Positions 1 to 4,850 of a DNA stretch of 5,118 bases are shown here, piece after piece. The translations under genes were made by a program, and so were the position numbers. The stretch is taken from contig PFDM01000051.1 of assembly GCA_002772825.1 (NCBI GenBank), positions 1-5,118 of the forward strand, in the 5' to 3' direction. This DNA comes from Parcubacteria group bacterium CG10_big_fil_rev_8_21_14_0_10_38_31 (GTDB taxonomy: Bacteria; Patescibacteriota; Minisyncoccia; GCA-002772825). The notes under the pieces are model-generated. The model was not told the DNA's origin. It was given only the letters and a program-made list of their open reading frames with translations, and did not search any database. The first letter of the stretch is position 1. Every line of letters begins with the position of its first letter.

Positions 1-2
1 CA

Positions 3-143
3 TGGCTTCAGGATAATGATTATCCTGTTCACTACACTCCGGAGATGGTCAGAGCGCAGAAACAAGCTGTCTATGACGCTGGCCTCACATCTTGGATGTT
101 GTGGGACGCGGCTAACACTTATACACGGGAAGCTCTTGATTAA
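3..143 (+). CDS. C-terminal end of a DUF4015 putative glycoside hydrolase (partial, 5' end outside window)
   Basis: The frame starting at base 3 stays open to a TAA at 141-143 and gives 46 residues. They include LQDNDYPVHYTPEM, VRAQKQAVYDAGLTSW and MLWDAANTYTREAL. This order (a W-L-Q-D segment, a 'Y-x-P-E-x-V-R-A-Q' helix, then 'DAG-x-x-x-W-x-L-W-(D/N)-x-x-N-x-Y-T-x-x-A-L') is what I know from the C-terminus of DUF4015, a predicted TIM-barrel glycoside hydrolase family common in Patescibacteria and some Firmicutes. These proteins are usually exported and thought to act on envelope or extracellular polysaccharide; no substrate can be read from this fragment. The catalytic region lies upstream of the window. 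The overlapping frame beginning at 16 has none of this conservation and is a shadow. The family call is from memory of the motif, not a search. Confidence 0.82.
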   Translation, partial: WLQDNDYPVHYTPEMVRAQKQAVYDAGLTSWMLWDAANTYTREALD

Positions 144-382
144 AATAAAGACCTCCACCTTGTCATCATTCCGCCCTTTCTACATTACCAAACTCACAAC
201 ATTTACATCCGTTATCTTCGTCAAAATCAATAATAAATCAGAAATTAGGCTTCCTTCAGAACGGTCTTCAAATCAAACCTGAACCCGGAATTTTTCCACT
301 CAGTCACTCGTTTATTTATAATTAATCCTCTAAAGGATGAAAATGTCGTGAAATTGGTAATTTTATCAAGTGTGGCAATTGA
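144..382. other. Intergenic stretch without a confident gene; protein-like minus-strand fragments
   Basis: No + strand reading frame here looks like a gene, and no intrinsic terminator with a U tract follows the DUF4015 stop. On the minus strand two short stretches look coding. One runs from GTG (305-307) to TAA (245-247) and reads VTEWKNSGFRFDLKTVLKEA. The other ends at tandem TGA codons (163-168) and contains FDEDNGCKCCEFGNVERAE. They are in different frames, separated by stops, and neither has a credible start. They may be remnants of a decayed gene or chance. The part next to the ATPase gene (about 310-382) is very AT-rich. Confidence 0.4.
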
Positions 383-405
383 TTGTTGAACTTAGTAATT
401 TACGT

Positions 406-435
406 TTTACATGTTTTTGTCGGATGTGGTATAAT
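406..435 (+). promoter_or_regulatory. Sigma70-type promoter with extended -10 for the VirD4-like gene
   Basis: TTTACA (406-411, 5 of 6 to the -35 consensus) is followed after 18 bp by TATAAT (430-435, a perfect -10). The -10 is preceded by TGG, giving the extended -10 form TGnTATAAT. The -10 ends 7 nt before the ATG at 443, so transcription should begin at or next to the A of that ATG. The promoter lies inside the longer reading frame that begins at TTG 383, which argues for the shorter protein and a leaderless mRNA. Confidence 0.6.
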
Positions 436-442
436 TTTTTTA

Positions 443-2275
443 ATGTACAATAAAAAAAGTATCAAAAATGAAGTGAAAGACATCACTTATTTTGCGGAAG
501 CTAATTTTAGAAATAAACACCAGCGTTTCGGTATAAAATCCGACGACAGGACAAAGCATGTTTATGTCATTGGGAAGACGGGTATGGGTAAGTCCACCAT
601 GCTTGAGAACATGGCGGTGCAAGATATTCAGAATGGCGAGGGGATAGCCTTTATAGATCCTCACGGTAGCACAGCAGAACTTCTCCTTGATTATGTGCCG
701 GAAGATAGGATAGATGATGTCATATATTTTGCTCCGTTTGATACGGAGTATCCTATCTCATTTAATGTCTTGGAAGACGTCGGTTATGACAAGCGTCACT
801 TGGTGGTGGCGGGTCTGATGAGCACCTTTGAAAAGATTTGGGTTGATGCTTGGTCTGCCCGAATGTCATATATTTTGAGCAATACTCTTTTGGCCTTGCT
901 TGAATATCCGAATTCAACACTTATGAGTATTAACAGGATGCTTGCCGATAAGGAATACCGGAAGAAAGTCGTAGACAATATCACTGACCCTACGGTGAAG
1001 TCCTTCTGGGTGGATGAATTTGCCAAATATACAGACAGATACGCTCAAGAGGCGACACCGGCCATCCAGAACAAGATAGGTCAATTCACTTCCAACCCAT
1101 TGATAAGAAATATCATCGGACAACCGAGGACGAGTTTTGATATGCGTAAGTTGATGGATGAGAAGAAGATTATTATCATCAATCTTTCAAAAGGGCGACT
1201 GGGCGAGCAAAACGCTAATCTCTTGGGGAGTATGCTTATCACTAAGATCTATCTTGCTGCTATGTCTCGCGCCGATGTCTCAAATGAAGATCTTAAGAAG
1301 TTACCGCAATTTTATTTTTATGTTGATGAGTTCCAATCTTTTGCCAATAAATCTTTCGCTGATATTTTGTCTGAAGCGAGGAAATACAAGTTAAACTTAA
1401 CCATCGCTCATCAATATATAGAGCAGATGTCTGAAGAGGTAAACGCGGCTGTGTTTGGCAACGTCGGGACGATGATTGTATTTAGAGTCGGTGCTTATGA
1501 TGCCGATGTTTTAGAGAAAGAGTTTGCCCCTGAATTTATAGCGCAAGACATAGTGAATCTTGGTTTCACTCAAATATATCTTAGGTTGATGATAGATGGC
1601 GTGGGTTCAAGACCTTTTTCAGCTTCCACTTTGCCCCCTATTTCCAAACTTGAGAATTCTTTTAAAGAAAAAATAATTGAATCTTCCAGAAGAAACTATG
1701 CTATCCCAAGAAAGAAGGTAGAGGATTTGATAAAGAAGTGGCATGAAGACGGTACGTCGACTGTCTTAAACAAACCCGAGTCTATAATGGCTAAGGTTAA
1801 GAAAGAGGATAAAACTTTTATGAAGAAGTTGAGCCCGGCTCCAACCCTAAGTGTAGTAGCAGAAGTAAAGAAAAAAGAGGTTGTCACGCCGGAGGCACCT
1901 CAAATGTTTTCGGCCGAGTGTTCTGTCTGCGGTAAGAAGACTTACGTCCCCTTTGAACCGGATGGGAAGAGGGCCATCTATTGTAAAGACCATAAAAATA
2001 ATTCTCATCAAGTTAAGACAGACTACAAAAAACCGGAAGAGAAGATTTATGTTAAACCAAATCTTCCTCTTGATGCGTTGAAAGACAAATCAGGCATGAA
2101 CACTTTTAAAAATAATGAAAAGGCGAATTACATCAAGAAAGATAATAGTTCAAAGACGAGCGCTAATCTAAGTGCCTTAAGGGAGGCATTAAATGAAATA
2201 GTGACAAGCAATGAACCGGAAATAAAAAGAAAAAGTGGCATATTAAAACCCGGGCAAAATGTAAAGTTTGATTAG
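443..2275 (+). CDS. VirD4/TraG-like type IV secretion coupling ATPase, soluble form with C-terminal zinc ribbon
   Basis: A RecA-fold ATPase of the VirD4/TraG/TraD and HerA-like group, which couples ATP hydrolysis to moving DNA or protein substrates. Numbering from TTG 383 (ATG 443 is residue 21): Walker A GKTGMGKST at 64-72, IDPHGS at 91-96, Walker B FYFYVDEFQSF with D315/E316, and AHQY at 341-345 as the likely sensor, inside the region matching the TraD/TraG 'TraM recognition' domain (about 310-430). A charged linker follows, then a small zinc-binding knuckle with C513, C516, C534 and H537, then a lysine-rich tail to 630. I prefer ATG 443: the protein then begins just before the family-like ITYFAEANFRN segment, and a promoter abuts it. 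Starting at TTG 383 (right after an in-frame TGA) would add one hydrophobic helix, residues 4-22, so a membrane-anchored form is possible. Classical VirD4 has two N-terminal helices, missing here. No relaxase or VirB gene is adjacent, so the substrate is unknown. Confidence 0.9.
   Translation: MYNKKSIKNEVKDITYFAEANFRNKHQRFGIKSDDRTKHVYVIGKTGMGKSTMLENMAVQDIQNGEGIAFIDPHGSTAELLLDYVPEDRIDDVIYFAPFDTEYPISFNVLEDVGYDKRHLVVAGLMSTFEKIWVDAWSARMSYILSNTLLALLEYPNSTLMSINRMLADKEYRKKVVDNITDPTVKSFWVDEFAKYTDRYAQEATPAIQNKIGQFTSNPLIRNIIGQPRTSFDMRKLMDEKKIIIINLSKGRLGEQNANLLGSMLITKIYLAAMSRADVSNEDLKKLPQFYFYVDEFQSFANKSFADILSEARKYKLNLTIAHQYIEQMSEEVNAAVFGNVGTMIVFRVGAYDADVLEKEFAPEFIAQDIVNLGFTQIYLRLMIDGVGSRPFSASTLPPISKLENSFKEKIIESSRRNYAIPRKKVEDLIKKWHEDGTSTVLNKPESIMAKVKKEDKTFMKKLSPAPTLSVVAEVKKKEVVTPEAPQMFSAECSVCGKKTYVPFEPDGKRAIYCKDHKNNSHQVKTDYKKPEEKIYVKPNLPLDALKDKSGMNTFKNNEKANYIKKDNSSKTSANLSALREALNEIVTSNEPEIKRKSGILKPGQNVKFD
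1919..1993 (+). other. Zinc ribbon/knuckle within the VirD4-like protein
   Basis: The segment reads CSVCGKK, then VPFEPDGKRAIYCKDH, so the ligand spacing is C-x2-C-x17-C-x2-H. The pattern 'CxxCGK...VPF.P...R.(V/I)YC..(C/H)' is one I associate with a small zinc ribbon found attached to many Patescibacteria proteins and usually ending in Cys. Here the fourth ligand would be His. It is flanked by disordered, lysine-rich linkers, suggesting a separate nucleic-acid or protein-docking module. Metal binding is inferred from ligand spacing only. Confidence 0.7.
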
Positions 2276-2276
2276 T

Positions 2277-3671
2277 GTGAAAGATTATATTATTTTTTTA
2301 ATTTTAATATCATTTTTTATCCCCAAATTAGTTTTCGGACAAGTTGTTGTAAGTGAAATAATGTATGACTTGAAAGAGGGGGCAGATTCTGGAAGGGAGT
2401 GGATTGAGGTTAAGAACAATGGTAGCGAGCTTGTCGATTTGAGTACCTGGAAACTTTATGAAGATAAGGTTAATCACTCACTCAATCTTTTTAAAGGGGA
2501 CAGTTCTTCTATTGCCTCGGGAGGATACGTCATCTTAGCTGATAATGCGGAAAAATTTTTAACCGATTGGCCGGAATTTAAAGGGACTGTCTTTGACAGT
2601 TCTTTTTCTTTGAAAAATGATGGAGAGACTTTGGTCATAAGAGATGGATCCTTGAGTGATATCAATCGGGTTGATTATGTCTCCGAATGGGGAGCCGGTG
2701 GAGATGGTAATTCTCTGCAATTAATAAATGGGGAATGGGATGCGAGGCTTCCAACACCCGGGTATTCAAGTGATAGAATTTTATCCCTGACAGAGACTAA
2801 TCCCTCACTGCAAACACCTACTCCCGCTGTCGCTTCTTCTTTTCCCGTAGAGTCTCAAATTTACGCTTTTGCTTCGGGCGACACAGTCGGTGTCGCTGGA
2901 GGCGTCCTTGAGTTTGAAGGGTTGGCCCTAGGATTGAAAGAAGAGCCACTTTCAAACGCAAGATTCTTGTGGAATTTTGGCGATGGTTCTTCAAAAGAGG
3001 GAAAGAAAGTATCCCATGTTTATAATTACCCCGGGGACTACATCGTGTTTTTAGATGTTTCTGCCGGTGAGTATTCTTCTTCCGGTAGAATGAATGTAAA
3101 GATTACTAAAAGCAGTATTAAGATTTCTAATATTGAGATTGACTCTAGGGGGGAATTTTTAATTGAACTCTATAATGATTCAGATGAGGAGGTCAACATA
3201 TCTTACTGGTTGTTGAAGTCGGGGAATACAACTTTTTCTTTTCCTAGAAACAGTATTATGGGGGTAAGGAGTAAATTAGTATTTCCTTCTTCGCTAACAA
3301 AGTTAAACATAGTTGAGGGCGGAAATGTGGATATCCTTTACCCTAATGGTTCCGTCTTTTATTCATTTGAAGTTAATGTTAAATCACCCTCAGATAATCC
3401 GCCTCAAGTGTATAAAGGAGATGTCTCAAGTCCGAGTGAGATTGAATTAAATAATGAATACACACCTCAAGATATTGTTAAGATAGGAGATAAGGGTTCG
3501 GTGTTAGAAGAGGAAGTAGTTACCTCTCCGTTATCCGGACAAGAGGCGAGCATGATATCATTCTCAAGCAAAGATAAAAAGAGCAATAGATGGATATTTT
3601 TTGTCGCTGGTTTTAGTCTGATTGGTATCTTAGGGGCTGTGTTTGTGGGGAGAGGCAGACAGATTTCTTGA
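2277..3671 (+). CDS. Exported lamin-tail domain (LTD) and PKD domain surface protein with C-terminal membrane anchor
   Basis: Starting at GTG 2277 the protein opens with a clear signal peptide: one Lys, then IIFLILISFFI, then PKLVFG before QVVVSEIMYD. Starting at TTG 2268 adds three residues and overlaps the ATPase stop; numbering below uses TTG. Residues about 26-165 are an LTD: VVVSEIMYD, GREWIEVKNNG, a 'V-D-L-S-x-W' turn, ASGGYVILADN, and a closing RLPTPG. A Thr/Pro/Ser linker follows, then a PKD domain (about 207-280) with the signature WNFGDGSS at 235-242 and HVYNYPGDY. Residues about 285-350 (IKISNIEIDSRGEFLIELYN) look like a second, degenerate LTD. A transmembrane helix (442-460) followed by basic GRGRQIS ends it, the pattern of an outward-facing protein anchored at its C-terminus. 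Bacterial LTDs often accompany surface nucleases or hydrolases, and PKD domains are adhesive beta-sandwiches; no catalytic residues are visible. The junction with the ATPase gene implies co-transcription and translational coupling. No good Shine-Dalgarno is seen. Confidence 0.88.
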   Translation: MKDYIIFLILISFFIPKLVFGQVVVSEIMYDLKEGADSGREWIEVKNNGSELVDLSTWKLYEDKVNHSLNLFKGDSSSIASGGYVILADNAEKFLTDWPEFKGTVFDSSFSLKNDGETLVIRDGSLSDINRVDYVSEWGAGGDGNSLQLINGEWDARLPTPGYSSDRILSLTETNPSLQTPTPAVASSFPVESQIYAFASGDTVGVAGGVLEFEGLALGLKEEPLSNARFLWNFGDGSSKEGKKVSHVYNYPGDYIVFLDVSAGEYSSSGRMNVKITKSSIKISNIEIDSRGEFLIELYNDSDEEVNISYWLLKSGNTTFSFPRNSIMGVRSKLVFPSSLTKLNIVEGGNVDILYPNGSVFYSFEVNVKSPSDNPPQVYKGDVSSPSEIELNNEYTPQDIVKIGDKGSVLEEEVVTSPLSGQEASMISFSSKDKKSNRWIFFVAGFSLIGILGAVFVGRGRQIS

Positions 3672-3686
3672 TGTAACCTTTTGGCT

Positions 3687-3695
3687 TTATCCACA
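3687..3695 (+). promoter_or_regulatory. Perfect DnaA-box 9-mer TTATCCACA
   Basis: The 9-mer equals the strict bacterial DnaA box. A second, one-mismatch copy on the opposite strand (TATGGATAA, 3823-3831) lies about 130 bp away in the same intergenic region, and an AT-rich tract (about 3844-3881) follows. Two sites are too few to call a replication origin, and no dnaA, dnaN or rpmH is present. It may be a DnaA titration or regulatory site, or chance. Confidence 0.3.
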
Positions 3696-3704
3696 ACTGG
3701 GTAT

Positions 3705-3733
3705 TATAATCGCTTCCAATAGAAGCTATTATA
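3705..3733. repeat. Inverted repeat / hairpin
   Basis: TATAATcGCTTC (3705-3716) pairs with GAAGCtATTATA (3722-3733): 11 of 12 positions complementary, with a five-base loop CAATA. There is no U tract after it. It is the first in a row of hairpins behind the LTD-PKD gene and could protect the 3' end of that mRNA. Confidence 0.55.
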
Positions 3734-3735
3734 TA

Positions 3736-3772
3736 GATAACTTTAAAAGAAGGTCGATTTTTTGAAGTTATC
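3736..3772. repeat. 15-bp hairpin with 7-nt loop
   Basis: 3736-3750 (GATAACTTTAAAAGA) pairs along its full length with 3758-3772 (TTTTTTGAAGTTATC) if two G-U pairs are allowed, around the loop AGGTCGA. The right arm's AAGTTATC is also part of the 3765-3777 arm that can pair downstream, so the two structures compete. Confidence 0.55.
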
Positions 3773-3852
3773 CCGCCTCTGGCGGGTAAATATGCATATT
3801 TGTCCGCTCCATCTTTCATAGTCTATGGATAAGTGGGTCGGCGGAATAACTT
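3765..3852. repeat. Imperfect 13-bp inverted repeat bracketing an 88-bp element
   Basis: AAGTTATCCCGCC (3765-3777) and GGCGGAATAACTT (3840-3852) are reverse complements at 12 of 13 positions, with 62 bp between. Inside are CCCGCC-TCT-GGCGGG (3772-3786) and a hairpin at 3781-3808 built on the perfect palindrome AAATATGCATATTT (3788-3801), lengthened by GCGG/CCGC and two G-U pairs. The outer stem with its inner hairpins would fold as a branched RNA, or the element could be a small MITE/REP-like repeat. No convincing target-site duplication flanks it. Confidence 0.5.
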
Positions 3853-3869
3853 TATTAATTAAAACGAAA

Positions 3870-3880
3870 TAAAATATAAT
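3870..3880 (+). promoter_or_regulatory. Possible -10 region(s) directly before the membrane-protein gene
   Basis: Two overlapping -10-like hexamers sit just before the ATG at 3882: TAAAAT (3870-3875) and TATAAT (3875-3880). The first is spaced so that transcription would begin at or next to the ATG, as for the ATPase gene. No good -35 is seen at 16-18 bp and the tract is all A/T, so support is weak. No Shine-Dalgarno precedes the ATG, which fits a leaderless start. Confidence 0.25.
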
Positions 3881-3881
3881 T

Positions 3882-4559
3882 ATGTTACAAGATTGGAGTA
3901 ATATATTAACTACTTCTTTCAACGATGTTTGGGTGGGAGTTCTAAACTTTGTCCCTAAACTTATTATCGCTGTTATCATATTCATCATTGGATGGATAAT
4001 AGCGGTAGTTATAGGCAGATTGGTATCTCAACTCATACGATCATTGAAAGTTGATAGAGTGCTTCAGAATATCGGGGCAGAAGAACCTCTTTCAAAAGCT
4101 GGTTTTCGTCTTGATACAGGAGCTTTCATTGGAGGTCTAGTTCGATGGTTCATAATCATCGTCTTCTTTGTGGCGATTGCTGATGTGTTTGGCCTAAGTC
4201 AGGTCAATATCTTCTTGCAAATGATTCTCGCTTACTTGCCGAATGTAATAGTGGCGGCAATAATACTTGTTGTTGCAGCTCTTGTTGCTGATGCGGTAAA
4301 GAGGATTGTTGCGGGTTCAGCTAAGGCTGCTGACCTTCCTTCTGCTGAGCTTCTCGGAGGAGTAGCTAAATGGGCTATCTGGATCTTTGCGATTCTTGTT
4401 ATGCTTTCACAGTTGGGAATTGCCGGTCCTTTTGCTCAGACTCTGTTTACAGGGTTAGTGGCTATGCTTGCGATTGCCGGCGGTCTCTCTTTCGGTCTCG
4501 GAGGAAAGGAAGCTGCTGCTCGTTTTATAGAGAAGTTGAAGAACGACATAAGCAAATAA
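3882..4559 (+). CDS. MscS-related 'TM helix repeat' membrane protein lacking the cytosolic channel domain
   Basis: A 225-residue integral membrane protein. Predicted helices are at about 27-46, 86-104, 116-136, 163-180 and 188-206. The N-terminal pattern (amphipathic segment, NFVPKLIIAVIIFIIGW, then basic GRLVSQLIRSLKVDRVL) matches the conserved TM-helix repeat family annotated as small-conductance mechanosensitive channel-like proteins. A related block recurs at about 116-141 (LAYLPNVIVAAIILVVAALV then VKRIV), indicating an internal duplication. The last helix is Gly/Ala-rich and runs into GGLSFGLGGKEAAARF, like the pore-lining TM3 and hinge of MscS, but the protein stops 17 residues after GLGGK, so the MscS beta and vestibule domains are missing. 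Gating by membrane tension is therefore an inference; such short forms are common in Patescibacteria and their role is not established. Tandem stops (TAA TAA) end it. The 210-bp gap upstream suggests a unit separate from the LTD-PKD gene. Confidence 0.87.
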   Translation: MLQDWSNILTTSFNDVWVGVLNFVPKLIIAVIIFIIGWIIAVVIGRLVSQLIRSLKVDRVLQNIGAEEPLSKAGFRLDTGAFIGGLVRWFIIIVFFVAIADVFGLSQVNIFLQMILAYLPNVIVAAIILVVAALVADAVKRIVAGSAKAADLPSAELLGGVAKWAIWIFAILVMLSQLGIAGPFAQTLFTGLVAMLAIAGGLSFGLGGKEAAARFIEKLKNDISK

Positions 4560-4595
4560 TAAGGTATAAGTTTTACTTATATTTTATATAGGTTA

Positions 4596-4628
4596 AACCC
4601 CTATACATGAATTTCATGTATAGGGGTT
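4596..4628. repeat. Perfect 16-bp inverted repeat
   Basis: AACCCCTATACATGAA (4596-4611) and TTCATGTATAGGGGTT (4613-4628) are exact reverse complements around a single T. As RNA this is a very stable hairpin behind the membrane-protein gene, but neither side has a U tract, so it is not a normal intrinsic terminator. Its right arm supplies the first bases of the -35 of the next promoter, so it could also be an operator for a dimeric regulator. Confidence 0.75.
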
Positions 4629-4654
4629 GACTTATAAATCGGCATATATATACT
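4627..4654 (+). promoter_or_regulatory. Strong sigma70-like promoter TTGACT-16-TATACT
   Basis: TTGACT (4627-4632) and TATACT (4649-4654) each match the consensus at 5 of 6 positions with 16 bp between them. Transcription would start near 4661. The -35 overlaps the end of the 16-bp inverted repeat. It points towards the 23S gene, but a terminator at 4738-4766 lies between, so its product is either a short RNA or a 23S precursor controlled by read-through. Confidence 0.55.
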
Positions 4655-4660
4655 AGTATA

Positions 4661-4766
4661 GTAGTTATGAAAATACTGATAAATAAAAGTTTCAATAAGT
4701 GGTCAAGGTGATTCCTTCTGTTTATGGTATAACCTTTGCCGCTTAAATAAGCGGCTTTTATTTTTT
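4661..4766 (+). ncRNA. Candidate short transcript / attenuator leader upstream of 23S rRNA
   Basis: A promoter about 105 nt before an intrinsic terminator defines a plausible small RNA. It contains AAGGT (4705-4709), which can pair either with CCTT nearby (AAGG-TGATT-CCTT, 4705-4717) or with ACCTT (4732-4736) at the foot of the terminator. It also contains a short frame from ATG 4667 to TGA 4709-4711 encoding MKILINKSFNKWSR, too short to judge and lacking a Shine-Dalgarno. No known RNA family is recognised. Alternatively the terminator simply ends the membrane-protein mRNA and no separate RNA exists. Confidence 0.35.
4738..4766 (+). terminator. Intrinsic terminator
   Basis: GCCGCTT (4738-4744) pairs perfectly with AAGCGGC (4749-4755) around AAAT, followed at once by TTTTATTTTTT (4756-4766). 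This is a textbook rho-independent terminator on the + strand. It ends either the membrane-protein transcript or the short RNA started near 4661, and isolates the 23S gene from upstream transcription. Confidence 0.88.
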
Positions 4767-4833
4767 CGGAACGACAGAACATTTAAAATTAAATAGTAGC
4801 TAAAATTAGAACAAATATATAAAAAGTTTATAA

Positions 4834-4850
4834 ATTTCCTAGTAGGAAAT
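4834..4850. repeat. Small hairpin at the 23S 5' boundary
   Basis: ATTTCCT (4834-4840) and AGGAAAT (4844-4850) are exact complements around AGT. The hairpin straddles the expected 5' end of mature 23S (about 4839), where these bases would normally pair with the far 3' end of the rRNA precursor. It may be a transient folding or processing element. Confidence 0.35.

Larger units (their letters stand above)
3672..3881. other. Structured noncoding region rich in inverted repeats
   Basis: About 210 bp without a credible gene. From left to right: a DnaA-box-like 9-mer (3687-3695), a hairpin (3705-3733), a second hairpin (3736-3772), a GC-rich hairpin (3772-3786), a palindrome-centred hairpin (3781-3808), and a distal arm (3840-3852) that can pair with 3765-3777. 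Several pairings exclude each other. None is followed by a clean U tract, so none is a standard terminator for the upstream operon. The last 40 bp before the next ATG are almost pure A/T. It could be a regulatory leader, a small mobile or REP-like repeat, a protein-binding locus, or an unrecognised structured RNA. Confidence 0.5.

Noticed and set aside
16..282. 88-residue + strand frame overlapping the DUF4015 end.
   Set aside because: It is out of frame with the conserved DUF4015 C-terminus, runs on through the intergenic region and has no recognisable composition or motif.
282..315. Possible tRNA-Ser/Leu on the minus strand (GTGACTGAGTGG resembles a D-arm).
   Set aside because: No matching acceptor stem, anticodon arm or GGTTCRANNCC T-arm follows at the right distance; the same bases read better as a coding fragment or chance.
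3772..3786. CCCGCC-TCT-GGCGGG as an intrinsic terminator for the LTD-PKD gene.
   Set aside because: It is followed by TAAATATG rather than a U tract on the + strand, and by ATAACTTC on the minus strand.
3765..3852. CRISPR array or tRNA in the repeat-rich spacer.
   Set aside because: There is no direct repeat with regular spacers and no tRNA arms; the structure consists of inverted repeats only.
3743..3988. Minus-strand frame of 81 residues across the structured spacer and the membrane-protein gene start.
   Set aside because: It overlaps the conserved N-terminus of the membrane protein and the hairpins, and has no domain resemblance.
4667..4711. 14-codon leader peptide MKILINKSFNKWSR as a true gene.
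   Set aside because: No Shine-Dalgarno, no run of regulatory codons and no coding signal beyond an ATG; mentioned only within the short-transcript entry.
4573..4782. Minus-strand frame of 69 residues before 23S.
   Set aside because: It is antisense to the palindrome, the promoter and the terminator; the translation is low-complexity and the apparent frame comes from repeats and A/T-rich DNA.
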